A DNA stretch of 28,955 bases, from positions 1 to 28,955 of IMG/VR virus record IMGVR_UViG_3300036854_000084. The stretch is one strand, 5' to 3'. This stretch comes from a virus. Each line of letters starts with the position of its first letter. Position 1 is the first letter of the stretch. Below, piece by piece: positions 16,241 to 20,980 of the stretch. The translations under genes were made by a program, and so were the position numbers. The notes below the pieces were generated by a model. That model was not told where the DNA came from. It worked only from the letters and a program-made list of their open reading frames with translations, and did no database searches.

Positions 16241-16795
16241 CTACGTCGTCTCGGGGACCGCCAGATCCACAACGACCGTCGCGCTCGGCGGATCGGTCGA
16301 GATCGGCGGGCCGGCGACCTGCCCCATGATCGTATGCGTCGGCGCGGTGCCCACGGCGACGCGCGTCGCCTTGCTGTTGGTCGACGACGGGATGATCACA
16401 TCACCGATCGCCACCGCGGCCATGTCGGCGTCGAGGATCTTCACGGTCGCCGGCCCGCCGATCTGCACACACCCGAAGTTCCCGGGGGTGACGGCGTTCT
16501 GGAACACTCCGGCGACGCGGTTTCGGTTGGTTGCGTTGGTCGTCACGAGGTACTGCGTCTTGTCCGACCACCAGCCGGTCGCGCCTTTGTACGGCGCCAC
16601 CGACATGGTCGAGTCGGTCTTGATCAGTTGATAGCGTTTGGAACGGCCTTCCTCCGCGCCCACCGCGGCGCGCGGCGGCTGGATGACCGTGAAGCGGACG
16701 CCGAGCTGCCCGCCGTAGGCGAGCGTCGGGACGTTTTCGGCCTCCGGGTCGCCGGATTGGAGGTAGACGGCAGGTTGCTCGAAGCGATTCGGCAT
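16241..16795 (-). CDS. Capsid decoration (head cement) protein
   Basis: 184 residues with a strong ribosome site (GGGAGGAG, four bases before the ATG). It is beta-rich: RFEQPAVYLQSGDPEAENVP, an aromatic middle (WWSDKTQYLVTTNATNRNRV), then AGVFQNAVTPGNFGCVQIGG, VGDVIIPSS-like turns and a C-terminal VVVDLAVPE. The FQNAVTPGNFGxVQIxGxAxV pattern is typical of the DUF2190-like small proteins next to major capsid genes, which bind the outer capsid surface and stabilise it. It starts 13 bases after the capsid stop. Decoration is inferred from pattern and position. Confidence 0.75.
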   Translation of the reverse strand: MPNRFEQPAVYLQSGDPEAENVPTLAYGGQLGVRFTVIQPPRAAVGAEEGRSKRYQLIKTDSTMSVAPYKGATGWWSDKTQYLVTTNATNRNRVAGVFQNAVTPGNFGCVQIGGPATVKILDADMAAVAIGDVIIPSSTNSKATRVAVGTAPTHTIMGQVAGPPISTDPPSATVVVDLAVPETT

Positions 16796-16807
16796 CGTCT
16801 CCTCCCT

Positions 16808-18007
16808 CTAGGCGGTGAAGCCGTGCAGGATCCGGCTGAGCCGGAGCGCCTTCACGGTCAGGTTGCCGCCGAACAGAATCTGCCCGGAGACCTGGTTGTC
16901 CTCACGCGCGCCCTTGAAGCCGGTGAAGCCGAAGGCGAACTTCGAGGATTGCGCGATGTAGAAACGGATGTACGCGTCGTCGCCCTGGGGGCCGAAGTTC
17001 AGCCACGCGAAGGTCTCGCCCGAGGCGTTGTAATTGCCCAGATCGGTATCGTTCGCGCCGTCCTGCCCCGGGGCGTACTGGCTCATCATGATCGTCGCTT
17101 TGTCGAACTTCAGCCCCGGCCAGTTGATCTCGGGCTGGGTCGTGTCGACGATCTGATGCGGGAGGAAATTCTCCGCGATGAAGCCCATCAGGCGGTTGGT
17201 CGTGACGCCCACGCCGGGGGCCTCGTTGCCGATGACGGTCGAAAAGTAGGAGTGGCGCAGCACCCGGTAGGAGATCGTGGTGTTCAGGGCGGAGACCAGT
17301 CCTGTGGGCGGCGTGAGCGCCGGGAGGACGTCGGCGCGGGTCTGTCCGCCGTAGGAGGGGAAGACGTTCCCCGCCCAGGAGGCATCGGCGCCGTTGTTGA
17401 GGGCCTCCTCGAAGCCGTTGATCTCGGCCGAGCGGTCGTCGCCGGCGAGCGCCTGACCGTGGCGGAACGCGGCGATCTCCAGCATCGCGGAGATGGTCAG
17501 CGCCGCCTGCTGCATGTCGGTCCGGATGACGGAGAAGGCGGCGCGCGGACCGGCCATCTCGACTTCGAGATCTTCCAGGAACTCGGTGACGTTCACCTCG
17601 TAGTAGCGCGGGGTGAAGAGCATCCCCGAGCGGGTCTGCCGACGCTTCACGTCGAAGGTCGCGCCCTTCTTATAGGCGCCGCCCTGCATCGGCTTAAACA
17701 TGAAGTTTTCCTGGATCTGCGGCCCGATCCACTTGCGGGTGAAGCGCGCCTTGCACATCGCGATGACGGGGCCGGCGCGGAAGTAGCCGTCGACCACCCC
17801 GGGCATGATCTCCTTGGTCGTGACGGTGTTCACGTCGTCGAGCTGAATCGCGCCGATGACGAGGAGCGACAGGGGCGCGAGGAGATCGCGATCGGGGTGG
17901 AGGAGGTGGAAGAGGCCGAGGAGGAGGCTCACGGCGCAGGCGGTCAGGCGGGGGTGTCCCGCCAGCCACCGCAGGGCGGCGTCCAGTCGACCGAGGCATC
18001 GAGTCAC
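16808..18007 (-). CDS. Major capsid protein with hydrophobic N-terminal extension
   Basis: 399 residues from a GTG at 18007, seven bases after GGGAGGG. The body, from about residue 57 (LDDVNTVTTKEIMPG), matches a capsid family I recognise from uncultured tailed phages: FTRKWIGPQIQENF, GGAYKKGATFDVKRRQTRSG, FTPRYYEVNVTEFLEDLEVE, LMGFIAENFLPHQIVDTTQP and GPQGDDAYIRFYIAQSSKFA. It is expected to form the icosahedral shell with an HK97-type fold. Residues 1-55 are unusual, with two hydrophobic stretches, LTACAVSLLLGLF and LLAPLSLLVIGAI. No ATG, GTG or TTG with a ribosome site offers a shorter start, although an ATT directly before the conserved part is conceivable. Frame extensions upstream of 18007 are shadows of the scaffold gene. 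Confidence 0.9.
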   Translation of the reverse strand: MTRCLGRLDAALRWLAGHPRLTACAVSLLLGLFHLLHPDRDLLAPLSLLVIGAIQLDDVNTVTTKEIMPGVVDGYFRAGPVIAMCKARFTRKWIGPQIQENFMFKPMQGGAYKKGATFDVKRRQTRSGMLFTPRYYEVNVTEFLEDLEVEMAGPRAAFSVIRTDMQQAALTISAMLEIAAFRHGQALAGDDRSAEINGFEEALNNGADASWAGNVFPSYGGQTRADVLPALTPPTGLVSALNTTISYRVLRHSYFSTVIGNEAPGVGVTTNRLMGFIAENFLPHQIVDTTQPEINWPGLKFDKATIMMSQYAPGQDGANDTDLGNYNASGETFAWLNFGPQGDDAYIRFYIAQSSKFAFGFTGFKGAREDNQVSGQILFGGNLTVKALRLSRILHGFTA

Positions 18008-18020
18008 AGGTAAACCCTCC

Positions 18021-18845
18021 CTATGAGGTGCGCGTCGCCTGCAGCCGCTCGTACTCCGCGACCGCGGTGTCGAGCGTGTGCGCCGCGGCACCTTCTTTGG
18101 TGTCGAGGACATCGAGGACGGAGGGGCCGGGACCACCGCGCAGTGGGAAGGGCTGGCCGATCGATGACTTGAGCTTCTCGGCGAGTCGCTTCTCCACTTC
18201 GTCGTTGATCCGCTTGTCTTCCGCCTCTTTGTGTTTCGCGGCGACCTTCTCGCCGAACTTCTCGTTGTAGGCATCCTGCAGGGAGAAGACCCGCCCCGGC
18301 TGGCCGGCGATCGGCTTCCCGAGTTTCGGGTTCCCCACCAGCTCGCGCATGTTCAGCGGCTCGCCGAACAGTTGGTGGTGCGTGAAGCCGGTGTCCTGCA
18401 TGAACGCGACGACGTCGACGTAGGAGCGTTCCCGCTCAGTGAGCGTGGAGTCGACGAGCTGCTGGATGGCGTCTTTGTCGAGCACCGGCGGGGGGCGGTG
18501 GTCGCCCTCGCCGTTCCCGTCGCCGCCCTGTTCGAGCGCCGCCAGCTTCGTCTTGAGCGTGGGGTACTCCTTGAGCGCCGCCTCGTTCTTCGTGTACCAC
18601 TCCTGGTTCTTCGTGTAGAGTGCGGTGGCCTCGTCGAGCTTCGCCTTGGCCGCCTCGCCCTGCTTCTTCAGATCGTCCATGTGCTTCGAGTAGTCCGAGC
18701 GAGCCAGGACGCCGTCCCCCACGAGGATGACGGCATCCTTGACCTCCGGCTTCTCGAAGACGGCCTGCACCTGTGATCGGAGATCCGCCGGGATCTTCGC
18801 GAGCACGCCAGCCAGGAAGGACGTTCCGTCTTCAAAGGCTCCCAT
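18021..18845 (-). CDS. Scaffolding protein
   Basis: 274 residues from the ATG at 18845, which has GGGAGGA four bases upstream; an earlier in-frame start at 18863 lies before this site and is rejected. Scaffolding proteins guide capsid protein into a procapsid and then leave. The sequence is charged and helical, without cysteine. A coiled-coil stretch at about residues 50-105 includes KKQGEAAKAKLDEATALYTK and YPTLKTKLAALEQ. A second helical region lies near the end (KHKEAEDKRINDEVEKRLAE). Position immediately before the capsid gene, length and composition all fit. No protease motif is visible, so a fused head protease is unlikely. Confidence 0.8.
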   Translation of the reverse strand: MGAFEDGTSFLAGVLAKIPADLRSQVQAVFEKPEVKDAVILVGDGVLARSDYSKHMDDLKKQGEAAKAKLDEATALYTKNQEWYTKNEAALKEYPTLKTKLAALEQGGDGNGEGDHRPPPVLDKDAIQQLVDSTLTERERSYVDVVAFMQDTGFTHHQLFGEPLNMRELVGNPKLGKPIAGQPGRVFSLQDAYNEKFGEKVAAKHKEAEDKRINDEVEKRLAEKLKSSIGQPFPLRGGPGPSVLDVLDTKEGAAAHTLDTAVAEYERLQATRTS

Positions 18846-18865
18846 ACGATCCTCCCTGATCACGC

Positions 18866-18901
18866 GGCCAGCGCCTCCCGGGGATCCGGGGCCAGCGCCT
18901 C
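18866..18901. repeat. 12-bp direct repeat around a CCGG core, before scaffold gene
   Basis: GGCCAGCGCCTC occurs at 18866-18877 and again at 18890-18901. Between the copies lies CCGGGGATCCGG, which is partly self-complementary. The element occupies most of the 62-base gap just upstream of the scaffold ribosome site (GGGAGGA). A hairpin or a protein-binding site is possible; in GC-rich DNA it could also be chance. Confidence 0.5.
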
Positions 18902-18907
18902 ACGCGA

Positions 18908-19318
18908 TCAGACACTCCCCGGTCCGGCGATGCCCTTGTCGATTCCGCCTCCGGGGAAGGCGGGACCGGCGGACGTCGGACTGACGGGGCCGGCGCCGGC
19001 CACCATCAGATCCGCGAGATACTGCTGCAGGAGATCCTTGATCAGGGCGAGCTGCGTCGCCTTGTCCGGGGTCACCTGCGCGAAGCTGTCGAGCATCTGC
19101 GAGATGGTCTGCGCCGACTGGGTCAGACCGGTCAGGACCTCCGGGGGCATCTGGCCCGAGGCGATCGGCGGCGCCAGCCCCCGCATCGGGAGGGGGGCGG
19201 AGGGGTCCTGCCCCATCGCGGTCGGGGAGGGCGGCGGACCGTCGAGGACCGAGCTGTCGGCGGAGGCGCCGGTCATCGGGCCGCCGCCGGGGCCGCGCGC
19301 GGGGAGGGGCGGGAACAT
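18908..19318 (-). CDS. Hypothetical head-region protein with helical core
   Basis: 136 residues. The first 55 are Pro/Gly/Ser-rich. A helical core then reads MPPEVLTGLTQSAQTISQML, DSFAQVTPDKATQLALIKDL, LQQYLADLMVAG, followed by a Gly/Pro-rich end. The helical core could form a coiled coil or bundle. A protein with disordered ends and one helix pair directly before the scaffold gene fits a minor head-assembly factor, but no family is recognised. It overlaps the upstream gene by one base and is followed by a 62-base gap that contains a direct repeat. Confidence 0.7.
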   Translation of the reverse strand: MFPPLPARGPGGGPMTGASADSSVLDGPPPSPTAMGQDPSAPLPMRGLAPPIASGQMPPEVLTGLTQSAQTISQMLDSFAQVTPDKATQLALIKDLLQQYLADLMVAGAGPVSPTSAGPAFPGGGIDKGIAGPGSV

Positions 19319-19518
19319 CAGCGACGTCCCATCATCGCCCGTCCGTTCGGGAGCTTCTGGGTGGGGGTGGGCGTGCGACCGGGGCCTCGGCCCGGGGTGA
19401 CCGCTCCGACCGCCCGACCGATGGGTCGCGCGACGCCGCCGATGGCGCCGCCGATCGCGCGGGTGGCCCCGCCGCCGACGCTCTTGATCGCGTTGCCGAT
19501 CGATCCGAACAGTCCCAT
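19318..19518 (-). CDS. Small Gly/Ala-rich basic protein ending GRR
   Basis: 66 residues from the ATG at 19518, with AGGAGG six bases upstream; the GTG immediately before it (19521) is less well spaced. The sequence is GLFGSIGNAIKSVGGGATRA followed by IGGAIGGVARPIGRAVGAV, a Gly/Ala-rich amphipathic stretch that could associate with membrane or capsid. A basic Pro/Thr tail ends AMMGRR. Short phage proteins with repeated IGxAIGG patterns are common near head genes, and their role is unknown. The stop overlaps the next ATG by one base (TGATG). Confidence 0.7.
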   Translation of the reverse strand: MGLFGSIGNAIKSVGGGATRAIGGAIGGVARPIGRAVGAVTPGRGPGRTPTPTQKLPNGRAMMGRR

Positions 19519-19545
19519 CACGTGCCTCCTGGACCTTCGCGACGC

Positions 19546-19728
19546 CTACCGCCGGCTCGTCATCATCGATCGCTTGGCCGGCGGGACCTTCTTCCCCGCC
19601 CGGCGTGCGGAGGAGAGGCCGATCGCGACCGCCTGTTTCCGAGAGGTCACCTTCGGGCCGCCCTTGCCCGAGTGAAGCGAGCCCGCCTTGTACTCGTGCA
19701 TCGCCTGCTCGACGGAGGTGATCGGCAC
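19546..19728 (-). CDS. DUF6496-like small basic protein
   Basis: 60 residues from a GTG at 19728, nine bases after the previous stop. The sequence AMHEYKAGSLHSGKGGPKVT followed by SRKQAVAIGLSSARRAGKK closely matches the pattern of DUF6496 proteins (vMhEyk.G.LhSG...vksrkQAiAIaLseArkaGkk). These are small basic proteins found in bacteria and phages, without an established function. The C-terminus is MMTSRR. The ribosome site is weak (TAGG), so coupling to the gene upstream is likely. Family recognition is by eye but the match is clear. Confidence 0.8.
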   Translation of the reverse strand: MPITSVEQAMHEYKAGSLHSGKGGPKVTSRKQAVAIGLSSARRAGKKVPPAKRSMMTSRR

Positions 19729-19736
19729 GGGCAGGC

Positions 19737-19907
19737 CTACCGCGCCTTCGCCAGGCCGCGCATCTTCGTCCCCGAGGCGGCGGCTTTCTGGAAGCGGGAC
19801 GCGCCGTACTTCTTCCGCCCGATGGAGGCGGCGACGGCGCCGGGGTCGCGGACCTTCGGGTTCTTCGCGACCGAGGATTCGACGGCTTTGAAGCCTTGAT
19901 AGCCCAT
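19737..19907 (-). CDS. 56-aa basic protein with IGRKKYG motif
   Basis: 56 residues read directly from the sequence: MGYQGFKAVESSVAKNPKVR, then DPGAVAASIGRKKYGASRFQ, KAAASGTKMRGLAKAR and a TAG. The A-A-S-I-G-R-K-K-Y-G-A-S-R-F-Q stretch resembles a motif seen in small basic phage and bacterial proteins with the layout pAVAAsIGRKKYGaxrFq; function unknown. A GAGG site lies eight bases before the ATG. The gene fills what would otherwise be a 200-base gap. Its predicted helix and charge suggest contact with nucleic acid. Confidence 0.7.
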   Translation of the reverse strand: MGYQGFKAVESSVAKNPKVRDPGAVAASIGRKKYGASRFQKAAASGTKMRGLAKAR

Positions 19908-19926
19908 CGTCAGTGCCTCAGTCTCC

Positions 19927-20130
19927 TCAGCGCCTCGGCTTCGTCAAGGGGCGGATCGGGCCGCGGGACTTGAGCGCGAGATCGCGGGCGGAGGTCTTCG
20001 GTCCGCCCGGACGCGAGACGTCGGTATCGGCGGAGAACTGCGAGGGGAGGGGCTGCGCGATCTTCTTCCGCGGCGCCATCGGGGGCGTCGGGTAGGAGGG
20101 GACGCGCGGACCGCCCTTCTCGTCCGCCAT
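19927..20130 (-). CDS. 67-aa basic proline-rich hypothetical protein
   Basis: 67 residues: ADEKGGPRVPSYPTPPMAPR, KKIAQPLPSQFSADTDVSRP, then KTSARDLALKSRGPIRPLTK and a terminal PRR. It is Pro- and Lys/Arg-rich and probably largely disordered. AAAGGA lies ten bases before the ATG, inside the end of the upstream gene, which has stopped one base earlier. No family is recognised. It shares the short basic design and Arg-Arg end of its neighbours. Confidence 0.6.
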   Translation of the reverse strand: MADEKGGPRVPSYPTPPMAPRKKIAQPLPSQFSADTDVSRPGGPKTSARDLALKSRGPIRPLTKPRR

Positions 20131-20131
20131 G

Positions 20132-20374
20132 TCAGCGCCGTCCTTTCGTGGAGGAGCGTCCCGAGGTCCCGACCATCTCGCGGCGGGGTTTGCTGAGCGC
20201 GGGGTCTTCGGCTCGGAAAGGACGCGCCATCCGCTTCACGGGCGCCGGGGGGATCTGCGCAGAGGTGTCCGGCATGGTGAGCCGCTCGGGGGCGGTTCGC
20301 ATCACGACGTCGCCGTATTCCTTGTTCACTTCCTGACCGAGCGCACGGCCGGCGCGGCGGAGGAGGCCGGCCAT
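20132..20374 (-). CDS. 80-aa basic hypothetical protein ending GRR
   Basis: 80 residues, starting at the TGATG overlap with the gene before. It begins with an amphipathic helix (AGLLRRAGRALGQEVNKEYG), continues through a Pro-rich middle (MPDTSAQIPPAPVKRMARPF) and ends STKGRR. AAGGGA lies about eight bases before the ATG, inside the end of the previous gene. The 3' end AAAGGACGGCGCTGAC likewise sits before the next ATG. I do not recognise the family. It is one of the run of short basic proteins between portal and scaffold. Confidence 0.65.
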   Translation of the reverse strand: MAGLLRRAGRALGQEVNKEYGDVVMRTAPERLTMPDTSAQIPPAPVKRMARPFRAEDPALSKPRREMVGTSGRSSTKGRR

Positions 20375-20508
20375 CAGCGGCGTCCCTTCGAGAGACGCCG
20401 TCCGCGGGGGCGCTTCCCCGAGGGCGGGGGCGACTTCGCCGGCTGGGTGATCGTCTGGCGCGCGAGCGGGAGGCGCGGGACGGTTCGGGTCGCGCGCGAG
20501 GCGTTCAT
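20374..20508 (-). CDS. 44-aa basic protein ending GRR
   Basis: 44 residues, very basic and proline-rich: RATRTVPRLPLARQTI, then KRPRGRRLSKGRR at the end. It overlaps the upstream gene by four bases (ATGA) and the next gene by one (TGATG), so it is read within a coupled chain. The last codons (AAGGGACGCCGC) supply a plausible ribosome site for the next gene. A longer reading from 20760 is rejected because it runs through the 77-aa gene in another frame. No family is recognised; the charge suggests nucleic acid or capsid-interior contact. Confidence 0.55.
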   Translation of the reverse strand: MNASRATRTVPRLPLARQTITQPAKSPPPSGKRPRGRRLSKGRR

Positions 20509-20738
20509 CGGTGCCCGCCGATCATCCGCCCGACGGTGGAGAGCGAGCGGGAGGCTTTCTTCTGGTGACGGCGCACCCCGGCCATCCGGGAGCGGTCGCC
20601 GGTGATCTCGGCCGCGCGCGACATCGTGCGGTGATCGTCTTCGTCGCGGTACTCGCGCTCCTTCTGCAGGGATGGACCAGTCGGGAAGGGGGAGGACGTC
20701 GCTGAGGAGGACGGGGAAGGCTTCGCCTTGCGCTTCAC
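20505..20738 (-). CDS. Small basic phage protein (EYRDEDDHRTM family by eye)
   Basis: 77 residues from the GTG at 20738. A Lys/Ser/Pro-rich start (VKRKAKPSPSSSATSSPFP) precedes a conserved-looking core, SLQKEREYRDEDDHRTMSRA, and a basic helical end, SRMAGVRRHQKKASRSL, finishing GGHR. I recognise the core as a recurrent small protein of phage head regions with unknown role. The start is uncertain: no ribosome site precedes the GTG, and the frame continues upstream through WRDPPRL to an ATT at 20762-20760. It ends with an ATGA overlap into the next gene. This is the first of seven basic proteins in a row that end in Arg. Confidence 0.7.
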   Translation of the reverse strand: MKRKAKPSPSSSATSSPFPTGPSLQKEREYRDEDDHRTMSRAAEITGDRSRMAGVRRHQKKASRSLSTVGRMIGGHR

Positions 20739-20747
20739 TAGCCGGGG

Positions 20748-20776
20748 AGGATCGCGCCAAATGGAAGGGTTGTCAA
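20748..20776 (-). promoter_or_regulatory. Possible promoter in short gap (perfect TTGACA)
   Basis: On the minus strand a perfect -35 consensus TTGACA (20776-20771) overlaps the stop of the 67-aa gene. A 17-base spacer leads to GATCCT (20753-20748), which matches the -10 consensus at only three of six positions. Transcription would start close to the GTG at 20738, a gene that itself lacks a Shine-Dalgarno site. The TTGACA is striking in GC-rich sequence, but the weak -10 keeps confidence low. Confidence 0.2.
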
Positions 20777-20976
20777 GCCTCCGAGTCAGCGGCGTCCGCG
20801 TCCTCGGGCGCCCAGGCGGCGCGGGCATAGGCGTCGGCGAGCCGGCCGAGTTCCTCGTCAGACGGAGTCCACGGCGTCGGGAGCGGAATGCCGATCTCCC
20901 GCATCGTCCGCTCCGCGAAGGGCTTGAACACCTCGCGGAGGGTCACCCGGTTCAGGTCGTCGAGGGAGATCGCCAC
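20773..20976 (-). CDS. Hypothetical small protein downstream of portal
   Basis: 67 residues from a GTG four bases after the portal stop, so it is probably coupled to portal translation; no clear ribosome site is visible. The sequence ISLDDLNRVTLREVFKPFAE is followed by a helical stretch, SDEELGRLADAYARAAW, and an acidic tail. The acidic net charge contrasts with the basic small proteins that follow. I do not recognise a family. Its constant position next to the portal suggests a head-assembly accessory, but that is guesswork. Confidence 0.7.
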   Translation of the reverse strand: MAISLDDLNRVTLREVFKPFAERTMREIGIPLPTPWTPSDEELGRLADAYARAAWAPEDADAADSEA

Positions 20977-20980
20977 CCGG

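Noticed and set aside
16334-18013. 559-codon plus-strand open frame opposite the capsid gene
   Set aside because: Same cause: few stop codons opposite a GC-rich gene. The composition is shadow-like, and the capsid protein is certain on the other strand.
18008-18274. Upstream extension of the capsid gene to 488 residues
   Set aside because: The added 89 residues lie inside the scaffold gene, are Ser/Arg/Pro-rich, and precede the ribosome site that serves the GTG at 18007.
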